DNA of 64,000 nt, from NCBI RefSeq assembly GCF_003259175.1, contig NZ_QGOK01000014.1:62001-126000 (forward strand). Reading direction: 5' to 3'. A model generated the notes under the pieces. The model searched no databases and had not been told where the DNA came from. It saw only the letters and a program-made list of their open reading frames with translations. The DNA comes from Marinomonas shanghaiensis. GTDB lineage: Bacteria > Pseudomonadota > Gammaproteobacteria > Pseudomonadales > Marinomonadaceae. This document shows positions 9,187 to 18,322 of this stretch, in pieces. A program made the translations under genes and the position numbers. Every line of letters starts with the position of its first letter. The stretch's first letter is position 1.

Positions 9187-10134
9187 TTATAAAAGGGCTT
9201 CTGACTGACCTTGGCTTTCGAAAATAGAGGCCCCTTGTTCTACTAACAGATTTTTTAAGTTCTTTACCGGTAGTGATAAGTAACTGTCTTTGCGGCTAAT
9301 GACATTATATTGTCTCTGCATATTCAGTTCAGTGATCGGAACTTCTTTTAGATACTGTCCTGACGCGCTTGGAAAGTTTAAATTACGCCTTGATATAAAG
9401 CTGAGTAGATCTGTTTGCATGATGACGGATGGAATCATCAAGAGTAAATTAGTTTCAATCTGTACCTCGGGTTTGGGTAAGCCATTGAGTTCAAAGGCTC
9501 GGTCTAACCATTGTCTACTCATAACAGATGGCGGTGCTAATACCCATTTATGCTGACTAAGTTTATTTAAACTAATCTCTTCCTGAAAAACTCTGTGGGA
9601 GCTATTCGCTACGACGACCATGGTATCTTGGTAGAAAGGAATCCATTCAAAGTTTTCGTGTAGATCAGCGTTTAGTCCAATGACTAAATCAATTTCACGC
9701 CTCTCCAGTTGTTCGTACAAAACGTCTGTCTGTCCTATCACGGCTTTTAATTGCACGTCAGGAAAATTTTTTGTCAGTATTTTGGTGATCGGTAATATAA
9801 GGTGGTGAGCTGCCGTAGGAACAACGCCAAGCCTAATTTGCCCATGCTCATTACGATCGAACTCCTTTATTTCCTTAACGATATCGTTGGCGTTGTTGAG
9901 TATTTTATGGGACCTCAGGAGCAAAAGTTCCCCAGAAGGGCTGAGTTTTATGTTTCGGCCATTCTTAATAAATAGCTGCGTATTTAGGCTTCTTTCTAAG
10001 CGACGAACGCTTTCCGTTAAGGCGGGTTGTGTTTTATGGAGCTGAGTAGCGGCCTTGCCAACATGACTTAATGTGGCAATACACTGAAAGTAATAAAGGT
10101 CTCGTAAATCTAATTGATCAAATATATTTATCAT
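9187..10134 (-). CDS. LysR-type transcriptional regulator
   Basis: The 315-aa protein has an N-terminal winged helix-turn-helix (residues about 8-67: LDLRDLYYFQCIATLSHVGK, then AATQLHKTQPALTESVRRLE) and a C-terminal periplasmic-binding-like effector domain. It is divergent from the TTT transporter operon at 10260 across a 125-base gap, the usual place for a LysR regulator of its neighbour. The effector is probably the transported acid or an intermediate. Inverted repeats in the gap (10197-10216) are candidate binding sites. Confidence 0.92.
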   Translation of the reverse strand: MINIFDQLDLRDLYYFQCIATLSHVGKAATQLHKTQPALTESVRRLERSLNTQLFIKNGRNIKLSPSGELLLLRSHKILNNANDIVKEIKEFDRNEHGQIRLGVVPTAAHHLILPITKILTKNFPDVQLKAVIGQTDVLYEQLERREIDLVIGLNADLHENFEWIPFYQDTMVVVANSSHRVFQEEISLNKLSQHKWVLAPPSVMSRQWLDRAFELNGLPKPEVQIETNLLLMIPSVIMQTDLLSFISRRNLNFPSASGQYLKEVPITELNMQRQYNVISRKDSYLSLPVKNLKNLLVEQGASIFESQGQSEALL

Positions 10135-10196
10135 TTTTAAAAAATTAACGATTAGTATTTATCGATGATATCTAATATTAATCCTTAAAGACAGCT

Positions 10197-10216
10197 TAAA
10201 GAGATATACCTCTTTA
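10197..10216. promoter_or_regulatory. Inverted repeat between lysR and TTT operon
   Basis: TAAAGAG and CTCTTTA form perfect 7-base arms around ATATAC. It lies 44 bases before the binding-protein ATG, in the LysR/TTT divergent gap. It could be the regulator's binding site or a leader hairpin; no experiment supports either. Confidence 0.4.
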
Positions 10217-10259
10217 CTGTTAAACTTATAAAAATAATTTTCAAAAAGGCCACACCATT

Positions 10260-11213
10260 ATGTCATTGCTTAAAACTGTCCTCACAGGAGCAGTCTTTTC
10301 GTCTATGTTTGTCTCCTTAGGCGCTAATGCTGTTGATTATCCAACACATCCTATCACGATGGTTGTTCCTTACGGCGCAGGTGGAACTACGGATATTTCT
10401 GCTCGTAAGCTTTCCAGTTTAGCTGAGGCTGAGCTAGGGCAACCTATTGTTGTCGAGAACCGCCCAGGTGGCAGTGGCACCAACGCTATGCGTGCTGTAG
10501 CTAAAGCCAAAAAAGATGGTTATACACTGATCGCAACGACCTCTTCTCCTTTATTTGTCACACCTGCTGTTCGTCCAGTTGGCTATGATTCTGTTAAAGA
10601 CTTTACACCAATCCTAAATTATTCAGGCCCATATCATGGTGTGTTAGTGCAAGCAGATAGCCCGTATGAGTCTTTTGATGAATTAATAGCCTCCGCTAAG
10701 TCTGGTACATCTATTAGCTATGGTACGGCAGGCGCCATGGGCGGACCGCATTTATCCTTTGAATTAATTGCCCGTGAAAATAAAGCCAAACTTAAACATG
10801 TACCTTTTAGTGGTGCGGGATCGGCAACAGCTGCATTGTTAGGTGGTCATGTTGATGTGGCACTTGTGCCTGCTTATCGTGATCTGGTTTTAGACTCAAA
10901 ACTTAGATTGTTAGGCGTGCTAGATGATAGTCGTGATCCAGACTTTACATCCGTTCCAACTCTGAAAGAGGCTGGATACGATGTTGAGTTTCCGTCTGTG
11001 GTTGGTGTGATGGCGCCTGCTGGAACAGATCCTGACATTGTTGCCAAGCTTGAAGCGACTTTTACAAAAGTAGCTAATTCTGACGAATTTAAAGAATTTA
11101 TGACCAAGTTAAATCAGCCAGTTAGGGTCATGACGGGTAAGAAACTTGGGGAAACTATTAAGATGAACCTTGAGACTTTTCGTCAAGTTGCTAAAGAGTT
11201 GAGTCAAGAGTAA
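10260..11213 (+). CDS. TTT transporter substrate-binding protein (TctC/Bug family)
   Basis: The 317-aa protein has a signal peptide (residues 1 to about 24, ending SLGANA) followed by the Bug-family start VDYPTHPITMVVPYGAGGTT. Other family segments are VENRPGGSGTNAMRAV and HVPFSGAGSATAALLGGHVD. It should bind a carboxylate in the periplasm and deliver it to the TctAB membrane complex encoded next. Its stop codon overlaps the ATG of tctB by one base. First gene of a transporter-amidohydrolase operon running to about 15124. Confidence 0.93.
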   Translation: MSLLKTVLTGAVFSSMFVSLGANAVDYPTHPITMVVPYGAGGTTDISARKLSSLAEAELGQPIVVENRPGGSGTNAMRAVAKAKKDGYTLIATTSSPLFVTPAVRPVGYDSVKDFTPILNYSGPYHGVLVQADSPYESFDELIASAKSGTSISYGTAGAMGGPHLSFELIARENKAKLKHVPFSGAGSATAALLGGHVDVALVPAYRDLVLDSKLRLLGVLDDSRDPDFTSVPTLKEAGYDVEFPSVVGVMAPAGTDPDIVAKLEATFTKVANSDEFKEFMTKLNQPVRVMTGKKLGETIKMNLETFRQVAKELSQE

Positions 11214-11677
11214 TGAATTTGTCCATTTCAAAGCTATTGGCAAAAAGTGGTCTTCAGTCACTTATTTTCTTGATATTAGCTGTTTTTGCTGGGCTAGGGC
11301 TTTGCTTGTTAGATACGCAAGTGCAAGTATTTAGCTTTGGCGACTCCTTGTTCGATGCGCGGTTTTTTCCGCGCATTGTGCTTGTCCTCATCATAGTTAT
11401 CGCTCTGCTGTGTTGCATAGCTCGAACTCGAAAAATGGATGAACCAATTGGCTCTCTTGCCGGATGGGCACGGGTGTTTCTCGTGGTTGGGATGATCAGC
11501 ATAGCATTATGGTTTATGCCGAGTGTTGGTTTTTTACTTAGCTCGTTTGTGGTTGCTAGTGTGACAGCGTTTATCCTTGGTGAGCGAGATATTAAGCTTT
11601 ATGTTGGTCTCCCTCTTCTTATTGCTGCACTTGTAACCTTTGGGGCCCAATATGGGCTGACCATTCCTTTGCCATAA
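11213..11677 (+). CDS. TTT transporter small membrane subunit (TctB family)
   Basis: This 154-aa protein has four predicted hydrophobic segments (about residues 17-33, 53-68, 83-100 and 105-150), the layout of TctB. It lies between the binding protein and the large TctA permease, overlapping the former by one base (TAATG), so translation is probably coupled. TctB sequences are poorly conserved, and the call depends on topology and position. Confidence 0.88.
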   Translation: MNLSISKLLAKSGLQSLIFLILAVFAGLGLCLLDTQVQVFSFGDSLFDARFFPRIVLVLIIVIALLCCIARTRKMDEPIGSLAGWARVFLVVGMISIALWFMPSVGFLLSSFVVASVTAFILGERDIKLYVGLPLLIAALVTFGAQYGLTIPLP

Positions 11678-11701
11678 TCCTGTAAGTGGAGTTTTCTTAA
11701 C

Positions 11702-13201
11702 ATGTTACTTGATGCTTTTAATGCATTAATGGATATCTGGGTATTGGTTGCCGCAATAGTCGGGATCGTGACAGGTATTATTATTGGTGCGATTCCAGGG
11801 CTTGGGCCGACTATGGCCATAGCCCTTTTGATTCCAGTTACTTTTACTATGCCTCCCATACCTGCGATTACCTTGTTACTTGGTGTATATCAAGGTGCGA
11901 TTTTCGGTGGTTCAATTTCTGCGATCTTATTAAATGTACCTGGTACACCTTCTTCTGCTGCGACAGCCATTGATGGTCACGCTATGGCCAAAAGAGGAGA
12001 GGGCGGACGTGCTTTACGTATTGCGCTTTATGCCAGTGTAGCGGGCAATATATTTAGTTGTTTTGTTTTGATTGTACTGGCTGAGCCACTTGCCTCTATG
12101 GCGTTGAATTTTGGCCCAGCTGAAATGGCCGCGTTGATGTTTTTTGCTCTTCTTGTCATTGTCTTGTTCGGTGGTGGGGTTCGTTTAGATGCCGCTTTGA
12201 TGGTGTTACTAGGCGTGTTTGCTGGCATCGTAGGGTTAGACCCAATAGAAGGCACACCACGTTTTACCTTTGATAGTTTTGCGATGGAGAACGGCTTGCA
12301 GCTCATCCCTGTATTGGTTGGGCTGTTTGCTATGTCTGAGGTGTTTCTGAAGTTATTTGAACGTCGCAGTGCAAATCAAGGGGACATGGACATACCGGAA
12401 ATCTTGCCAAGCAAGGTGCGTTTTATTGATATGTGGCGCATGCGGGCGACGCTGCTTTGGTCATCTTTAATTGGCACTTTTGTGGGGATTTTGCCTGGTA
12501 TTGGCTCGACCGTTCCTGCGTTTATGAGCTATAGCTTAGCGCGAGCTCGTTCAAAGCAACCGAATAAATTTGGTGAAGGGGCGGACGAAGGTGTTGCAGC
12601 TCCAGAAGCGGCTAATAATGCGGTGACGGGTGGTGCGCTGATACCAACATTGGCTTTGGGTATTCCTGGTGATGCAGTAACCGCTGTGATTCTTGGTGCT
12701 TTTATGTTGCAAGGATTAGCACCGGGACCATTTTTATTCCGTGATTATGGGATTGAAGTGTATGCCATCTTCGAAGCCCTGATCTTGTCCTCAATCCCAA
12801 CGATTATTTTTGGGTTGTTGCTGTTTAAAATTGCAGTGCATGTCATACGCATTCAGCCACGTCATTTGTTTCCAACCATTACCATACTGGCGTTACTGGG
12901 GGCCTTCTCTGTAAACAATAGCTTAGTGGATGTTTGGGTCATGCTAGGGGCGGGTTTTGTTGGATTTCTTTTACGTCGTAGTGGTTTTCCATTGCCTCCG
13001 CTTCTTATTGGTTTAATTCTTGGTACGCCACTTGAGCAAAGTGTTCGCCAAGCTTTGTTAACCAGTAATGGTAACTTGGATATTTTTTGGAATTCACACA
13101 TTGCTTTATCAATAATTGCTTTAACCGCAATCTGTATAGTAATCAGTGTAGCGATTTCAGTATTTAAAAATAAGCGTCATCAAGGATCGTCTGATGTCTG
13201 A
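11702..13201 (+). CDS. TTT transporter large permease subunit (TctA family)
   Basis: The 499-aa integral membrane protein shows the TctA family signatures GIIIGAIPGLGPTMA near the N terminus, GTFVGILPGIGSTVPAF in the middle and LALGIPGDAVTAVILGAF after it. It is the ion-coupled translocation subunit for the carboxylate bound by the upstream TctC. The length matches the family. The last 8 bases overlap the start of the following amidohydrolase gene, which ties transport to that enzyme. Confidence 0.95.
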   Translation: MLLDAFNALMDIWVLVAAIVGIVTGIIIGAIPGLGPTMAIALLIPVTFTMPPIPAITLLLGVYQGAIFGGSISAILLNVPGTPSSAATAIDGHAMAKRGEGGRALRIALYASVAGNIFSCFVLIVLAEPLASMALNFGPAEMAALMFFALLVIVLFGGGVRLDAALMVLLGVFAGIVGLDPIEGTPRFTFDSFAMENGLQLIPVLVGLFAMSEVFLKLFERRSANQGDMDIPEILPSKVRFIDMWRMRATLLWSSLIGTFVGILPGIGSTVPAFMSYSLARARSKQPNKFGEGADEGVAAPEAANNAVTGGALIPTLALGIPGDAVTAVILGAFMLQGLAPGPFLFRDYGIEVYAIFEALILSSIPTIIFGLLLFKIAVHVIRIQPRHLFPTITILALLGAFSVNNSLVDVWVMLGAGFVGFLLRRSGFPLPPLLIGLILGTPLEQSVRQALLTSNGNLDIFWNSHIALSIIALTAICIVISVAISVFKNKRHQGSSDV

Positions 13202-13991
13202 TTCTGATTTCATCCTATGTGATAGCCACATGCATGTTTTTAGTCATGATGAGGTGATCCAATCTTCCAAGTATGTTGCACCTGCGAAAGATCTGTCTGA
13301 TTTCATTGTAGAGTCAACCACAAAAGATATTGGTCGAGCTGTGGTTATACAAGCGTCTATTGATGGAACAGACAATTCTAGGTTGCTAGAGACGCTGTTA
13401 CATCACGATCAATTGTCGTTACGTGGTGTCGCTATGATTGATGAGCAAAGCCGTGATCTTGAAACACTTGCCCATGCTGGAGTGCGGGCTCTGAGGATTC
13501 AAGATAGGACACGGCTGGGTATTAATGATCTAGATCGCTTGCCAGAGCTTGCTGCAAAAGGGGCTGAAGTAGATTGGCATGTGGAGATTAATACTGAACC
13601 GGCTCGCTATGAACGCCTAAGATCGCTTTTGAACACGCTTCCTGCTGGCCAATTGGTCGTGCTTGATCATTTTGGACATTGTGATCCTCTAAGCCTTGAA
13701 CAATGCACTCAGCTATGTCGTTTGCTCGATACGGGGCGTGTATGGATCAAGCTGGCGCCGACTCGAGTGAGTCAGCAAGTTGGTCGTTACCAAGATTTAA
13801 CCTCCATCGTTCAGATTTTAGCGGGACAGTATACCGAGCGTTGTCTTTGGGGTAGTGACTGGCCTCATGTAATGACGGCGGAACCCTTGCCAAAAACCAC
13901 TGACATGCTGAATTTTTATAAAGAGGTGCTGACGACTGAACAATTTGTTGCCTGTTTCAGTCGTAATCCAGCCACGCTTTATCGATTTTAG
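13194..13991 (+). CDS. Amidohydrolase-family (PF04909-type) hydrolase, lactonase-like
   Basis: The 265-aa TIM-barrel protein begins with the metal-binding motif CDSHMHVF (HxH), has VLDHFGH in the middle and WGSDWPHV near the C terminus, where the conserved Asp acts in catalysis. Relatives include 2-pyrone-4,6-dicarboxylate lactonase and other lactone or decarboxylating hydrolases. Overlap with the TctA gene suggests it acts on the imported compound or its lactone. The exact substrate is unknown. The ATG lies within the end of tctA. Confidence 0.85.
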   Translation: MSDSDFILCDSHMHVFSHDEVIQSSKYVAPAKDLSDFIVESTTKDIGRAVVIQASIDGTDNSRLLETLLHHDQLSLRGVAMIDEQSRDLETLAHAGVRALRIQDRTRLGINDLDRLPELAAKGAEVDWHVEINTEPARYERLRSLLNTLPAGQLVVLDHFGHCDPLSLEQCTQLCRLLDTGRVWIKLAPTRVSQQVGRYQDLTSIVQILAGQYTERCLWGSDWPHVMTAEPLPKTTDMLNFYKEVLTTEQFVACFSRNPATLYRF

Positions 13992-14026
13992 TTAGCTGAA
14001 AGCGTGGTTGCGTTTTAAGGAATCGA

Positions 14027-15124
14027 ATGTCTCATTCTTCTAATTCAACTCATCAAGACAAAATGTTGGAAGCTTGGCAGCAACGAATGTTGGTTAGCTC
14101 GCCAAACCCTAATCCTAATAAGGAATGGCTGTCACAAGTGGAAGAGGCTCCATTACTTCCTGAATTACCGATTGTCGATGCGCATCACCATCTATGGGAT
14201 CGCTCTGGTTTTCGGTATTTATTGGAAGAATATGCGGATGACATCGGTTTTAGTGGCCGCAATGTGGTGGCTTCTGTTTTTGTGCAATGCCGCTCCATGT
14301 ATCGCCAAGATGGGCCGGAGAGGATGAAGCCGGTTGGAGAAGTGGAGTTTGTCCGTGGCATAGCAGCGCAAGCTCGCAGTGGTTATTACGGCAAAACAAA
14401 AGTGGCTGCGGCCATTGTCGGTGGTGCGGATTTGTTATTAGGGCGAGAGGTGGCGTCTGTACTGGATGCCATGCAAGAAGCCGGAGGGCGCTTGTTTAAA
14501 GGCGTGCGAACGCCTGTTGCTGCACACCCTGACCCTGTTATTCGTTCCAACCCTGTGCCAGTGCCAGAAGGGCTTATGCTCACAAAGGCGTTCATCGCTG
14601 GGGCTGAGCAGTTAGTACAGCGAGACCTGTTATTGGATTTGTGGGTGTATCAAACCCAATTGACGGAAGTGGCTAGGCTAGCACAAGCCCAGCCCAACCT
14701 ACGGATTGTCATCAACCATGCCGGTGGTCCATTAGGTCTTGGGTTGTATAAATTTGATCGCGAGCAGCATTTTGCTGATTGGCGAGCAGCTCTGGCCGAA
14801 CTTGCAGCATGCCCTAATGTGTTCATCAAATTGGGTGGGTTCGGTATGCCGATAATGGGGTTTGAATTCCACTCAAAATCGCGTCCACCTTCTTCTGTTG
14901 AGTTGGCTAAGTGTATCGCTCCTTATATCAATGCTTGTATTGAGCTGTTTGGTCATGATCGCTGTATGTTCGAGAGTAATTTCCCTGTTGATAAAGGCAG
15001 TTATTCCTATGGCGTATTGTGGAATGCGTTTTGTCGAGTAGCTGAACTTTGGAATGTTCAAGCGCGCGATCAAGTGTTTCATGCCACCGCAAGTCGTCTG
15101 TACCAAATCGATAGGGACAAGTAA
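14027..15124 (+). CDS. Amidohydrolase-family hydrolase, second copy
   Basis: The 365-aa protein has PIVDAHHHLWD (metal-binding HxH) at about residues 47-57, VINHAGGPLG in the middle and MFESNFPVDKGSY near the C terminus. Family members of this kind include sugar-lactone hydrolases. It is related in fold but not closely similar to the 265-aa enzyme 36 bases upstream. Two hydrolases in one operon suggest either two lactones or successive hydrolysis and decarboxylation. AAGGA precedes the ATG. Confidence 0.85.
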   Translation: MSHSSNSTHQDKMLEAWQQRMLVSSPNPNPNKEWLSQVEEAPLLPELPIVDAHHHLWDRSGFRYLLEEYADDIGFSGRNVVASVFVQCRSMYRQDGPERMKPVGEVEFVRGIAAQARSGYYGKTKVAAAIVGGADLLLGREVASVLDAMQEAGGRLFKGVRTPVAAHPDPVIRSNPVPVPEGLMLTKAFIAGAEQLVQRDLLLDLWVYQTQLTEVARLAQAQPNLRIVINHAGGPLGLGLYKFDREQHFADWRAALAELAACPNVFIKLGGFGMPIMGFEFHSKSRPPSSVELAKCIAPYINACIELFGHDRCMFESNFPVDKGSYSYGVLWNAFCRVAELWNVQARDQVFHATASRLYQIDRDK

Positions 15125-15227
15125 TTCTTATGCGTGTTTTGTTTTCAAGGTAATGCAGTAAGAAGGGGAGTAAGTGATGTCATTTGCTGCCTTGTTAATC
15201 ACATAAAATAAATCTAAAAGGTGAAAC

Positions 15228-16193
15228 ATGAAAAAACTGAAACCAACTTCGATGATCTCTGCGATGGTATTGGCGACTACGCTGTCTGCGTCTTTGAGTT
15301 TTGCGAGCGAGTACCCTGAAAAATCGGTAGAAGTGGTGGTGGGCTACTCTGCCGGTGGCGGAACGGATGTTATGGCACGAACCATTGCTACGCATTTGGA
15401 GAATTATCTTGGCAAAGACGCGGGATTGGTGGTGAAGAATTACCCTGGTGCAGGTGGTCAAATTGGCTTCACAAAAGTGGCGACAGCAGATGCCGATGGT
15501 TATACCTTGGGGACAATGAATCTGCCTGCGGCATTGGCTTTAACCTATGACCGTAAGGCCGACTACAGCGCAGACAGCTTCACTTGGTTAGCGAATTTTG
15601 TCTCCGATCCTAATACTTTGGTGGTCAGTAAAGAATCAGGTATCACGTCTGTTGAGCAGTTAATTCAGGTCGCACAGCAAAAGCAGGGAGCAATGACGGT
15701 AGGATTGGCAGCACTCGGTGGCAATGATCACTTTTCGGCGATTCAATTTGCTGAAGCGGCCAACATCAAGCTAATTCATGTTCCGTTTAAAGGCGCAGCC
15801 ATGGCTCGTACTTCGATTATGGGTGGGCATGTGAATATGGGAACCATGGCATTTAGTCAAACGGTTGGTTTTGATAACGAGCTACGTGTCTTAGCCGTCC
15901 TATCCGATGAGCGTTTACCCCAAGCGCTAAATATTCCAACCGCTAAGGAACTAGGCTATGACGTCGTTATGGGGGCTTATCGTGGCTTGGTTGCTCCTGC
16001 TGGTCTGCCTGAAGCTACCCTTAAAAAGTTAAAAGTAGCGCTTGATAAACTTGCAGAGGATCCAGCTTTTCTTGAGGATATGAAAAAACGCGGCACGCCT
16101 GTTCAATACAATAGTGGTGTTGCTTATGAATCTTTAGCGAAAGAGCAAAATGAAATCGCCAAAAAGATTTGGCAAGAAACGCCTTGGAAATAA
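15228..16193 (+). CDS. TTT transporter substrate-binding protein (TctC/Bug), orphan
   Basis: The 321-aa Bug-family protein has a signal peptide (about residues 1-26, ending SLSFASE) and YPEKSVEVVVGYSAGGGTDV. No tctA or tctB follows: the next gene is a convergent LysR regulator. It is clearly paralogous to the binding protein at 19127. Both have SAGGGTDVMAR, YSADSFT and an ending (Q/W)ET(T)PWK. It may serve the permease at 20612 or act as a sensor, as Bug orphans sometimes do. AAGGTG precedes the ATG. Confidence 0.92.
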   Translation: MKKLKPTSMISAMVLATTLSASLSFASEYPEKSVEVVVGYSAGGGTDVMARTIATHLENYLGKDAGLVVKNYPGAGGQIGFTKVATADADGYTLGTMNLPAALALTYDRKADYSADSFTWLANFVSDPNTLVVSKESGITSVEQLIQVAQQKQGAMTVGLAALGGNDHFSAIQFAEAANIKLIHVPFKGAAMARTSIMGGHVNMGTMAFSQTVGFDNELRVLAVLSDERLPQALNIPTAKELGYDVVMGAYRGLVAPAGLPEATLKKLKVALDKLAEDPAFLEDMKKRGTPVQYNSGVAYESLAKEQNEIAKKIWQETPWK

Positions 16194-16210
16194 TTTACCG
16201 TTAAAGCTAG

Positions 16211-16240
16211 ACGAGGGTTTTGCCCCAATGCCCTCGTTTG
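16211..16240. terminator. Hairpin between convergent genes
   Basis: ACGAGGG (16211-16217) and CCCTCGT (16231-16237) can pair around a 13-base loop, followed by TTGG. It lies between the orphan binding protein and the convergent LysR gene and probably ends transcription. Confidence 0.55.
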
Positions 16241-16256
16241 GTACATCAGATCTTCT

Positions 16257-17156
16257 TTAAGCCGTCCCATTGACTCTTGGAATCCCCTGAGGACCGCATT
16301 GTTCTGCCAGATGGTTATGTAACTCTTCGATAATGACTTTTCTAGGGTTGTTGAGGCGTTCTACTATGCCTATTTTTCGTGAAATTTGAGGTGAGCCAAA
16401 TTCGATTTTTTTTAGGCTGGCCATTTCTGGCTCCTGAAGAAACATATGCGGAACAATGGTTATGCCTAAGCCGCTGCGAACACAGGTTATGAGCGCATTA
16501 ATGGTGTCCATCTCTGCGACATCATTGGTAATCACGCCCAAAGCTGAAAGCTCGGTATCAATCACATTTGCCAAGGGGACTGCACTTTTAAAGCGAATGA
16601 AAGGATACTCATTGAGCATTTCTTTCAGCGGGAGTACTGCCATATCTTCTGGTAAAACCACCCAAAGCGGTTCATCTAAAAATGGCTGCCAATTTAAATG
16701 CTGAGGAATACTAATGTGCTCAGCGATGATGGCGGCGTCCAAATGTCCTGATGCCACATCTGAAACTAGTTGTGAAGACAGGCCGATGCGCAGGTTTGTT
16801 TTTAAATCCGGGTATTTTGAGCGCATCTTGACCATGGCACCCGGTACAACATTGACCGCGCTTGAGCGCACAGAACCAATCATCAAGGTTCCAGAGATTA
16901 AATCTCCTCGTAAAGAGAGCTTGGTATCTTCTTCCAATCGCATGATTTTGTTTGCCATTTCAACCACTTGCAAGCCTTGTGGTGTGAAAGTGGGTGGCCG
17001 AGTGCTTCGATCAAATAACTCTGTTCTAAGTTCTTGTTCTAAAGAAACAACTTGCTGGCCAACCGCGGCGGCCGTCAAATTTACTTTCTCTGCAGCCTGA
17101 GAAAAAGTGCCGTACTTGTGGATAGCGAGCAAAGTTTTCAGATGTCTTGTGTTCAT
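16257..17156 (-). CDS. LysR-type transcriptional regulator
   Basis: The 299-aa protein has an N-terminal helix-turn-helix (NTRHLKTLLAIHKYGTFSQA, then AEKVNLTAAAVGQQVVSLEQ) and a LysR effector domain. It is divergent from the hydroxyacid dehydrogenase/RraA genes at 17307, with a 150-base gap, so those genes and the TTT operon beyond are its likely targets. A perfect palindrome at 17168-17182 sits just before its own ATG. Confidence 0.92.
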   Translation of the reverse strand: MNTRHLKTLLAIHKYGTFSQAAEKVNLTAAAVGQQVVSLEQELRTELFDRSTRPPTFTPQGLQVVEMANKIMRLEEDTKLSLRGDLISGTLMIGSVRSSAVNVVPGAMVKMRSKYPDLKTNLRIGLSSQLVSDVASGHLDAAIIAEHISIPQHLNWQPFLDEPLWVVLPEDMAVLPLKEMLNEYPFIRFKSAVPLANVIDTELSALGVITNDVAEMDTINALITCVRSGLGITIVPHMFLQEPEMASLKKIEFGSPQISRKIGIVERLNNPRKVIIEELHNHLAEQCGPQGIPRVNGTA

Positions 17157-17167
17157 ATGTAAATAAA

Positions 17168-17182
17168 ACCTTTATTAAAGGT
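17168..17182. promoter_or_regulatory. Perfect palindrome before lysR, candidate operator
   Basis: ACCTTT-ATT-AAAGGT, 6-base arms and a 3-base centre, lies 12 bases upstream of the LysR ATG in the divergent gap. The size fits a LysR autoregulatory site, though the family T-N11-A core is not certain here. Confidence 0.45.
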
Positions 17183-17255
17183 AAAGAATTATTCGATATA
17201 TTAAAGCAAATCTTTTTTGTAGTCTATTTGTATAAGTTTTAAAGCGTTTTTACAT

Positions 17256-17269
17256 AACGTTCTAACGTT
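17256..17269. promoter_or_regulatory. Doubled AACGTT motif before hydroxyacid dehydrogenase
   Basis: AACGTT-CT-AACGTT: two copies of a 6-base palindrome 2 bases apart, 37 bases before the dehydrogenase ATG. It may be part of the LysR-controlled promoter. Short A/T-rich motifs recur by chance. Confidence 0.25.
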
Positions 17270-17306
17270 TTCTCTAACAGCTTTTCTATACGATGATAAA
17301 AACAAT

Positions 17307-18320
17307 ATGACAACGAAAAATATCCTTGTTACGGGCCCTAATTTGGCGCCTAGTGCGATAAAATTTTTAGAGGAAAAGGGTTATACCCCTATTCATACTC
17401 CTCCTTATGCGAACAGCGAAGTGATTGCTGGTCTACTCCGCGAAACGCAAGCGGTCGGTATTATCTCCAGGATGGGACGACTAGATGCTGATACCCTCGA
17501 TGCGGGTCTTCCTCACTTAAAAGTCATTGCCAAACATGGTGTTGGTGTTGACAACATTGATATCGATGCCGCTGCGCAACGCAACATTCCTGTAGTGGTG
17601 GCAACGGGGGCAAATGCCGTATCGGTAGCTGAACATACCATCGCCTTAATGTTTTCTTCTGTTAAACGCGTGTTGTCTCTTGATAGTAGTCTTCGTGCTG
17701 GACGCTGGGAAAAACCAGGGTTTTCTGGTGTTGAACTGGCAAATAAAAACATGGGTTTGTTCGGCATGGGAGCAATTGCTCAAGCGACAGCCAAAATGGC
17801 GAAAGGCTTTGGTTTGAACTTATTTGGCTATGACCCATACGCGAGTGATTCCGTGTTTGCAGAGTATGAAGTTACTCGTTGTGACACCATCGAAGCTTTG
17901 TTGGCGAAGAGCCACGTCCTAAGTCTACATTGCCCTCTAACCGAGCAAACTCGTGAGATTATTAATGCCGAAAATATTGCCCGTATGCCAAAGGGCAGTT
18001 ACATCGTGAATACCGCTCGTGGTGGTTTGATTGATGAAGCGGCCTTAGTTGCCGCAATTCAATCCGGTCATCTTGCTGGTGCAGGACTTGACACCTTTGC
18101 GGTAGAGCCACCAACAGCTGATCACCCATTTCTAAAAGAAGAGGCCATTGTTGTGACCCCACATATTGGTGGTGTGACAACAGAAGGCAGTACTCGTGTC
18201 AGTGAAGATGCCGTTGCGGGTGTCATGGCGATTGTTGAAGGTGAGCGTCTACCTGCACATCGCATTATTAACCGCAAATTGTTAGCAGACCCAGCACAGT
18301 TTGTGCAGCAAGGAGAATAA
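17307..18320 (+). CDS. D-2-hydroxyacid dehydrogenase (phosphoglycerate dehydrogenase-like)
   Basis: The 337-aa protein has the NAD-binding Rossmann motif NMGLFGMGAIAQATAK (GxGxxx type), the family motif NTARGGLIDEAALVAAI with the catalytic Arg region, and the catalytic-His segment TPHIGGVT. It should interconvert a 2-hydroxy acid and a 2-oxo acid with NAD(H). The RraA-type gene starts 2 bases after its stop, so a hydroxyacid-to-oxoacid-to-cleavage route is plausible. Nearby transporters suggest an imported carboxylate as substrate. No clear ribosome site is seen before the ATG. Confidence 0.9.
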   Translation: MTTKNILVTGPNLAPSAIKFLEEKGYTPIHTPPYANSEVIAGLLRETQAVGIISRMGRLDADTLDAGLPHLKVIAKHGVGVDNIDIDAAAQRNIPVVVATGANAVSVAEHTIALMFSSVKRVLSLDSSLRAGRWEKPGFSGVELANKNMGLFGMGAIAQATAKMAKGFGLNLFGYDPYASDSVFAEYEVTRCDTIEALLAKSHVLSLHCPLTEQTREIINAENIARMPKGSYIVNTARGGLIDEAALVAAIQSGHLAGAGLDTFAVEPPTADHPFLKEEAIVVTPHIGGVTTEGSTRVSEDAVAGVMAIVEGERLPAHRIINRKLLADPAQFVQQGE

Positions 18321-18322
18321 AA

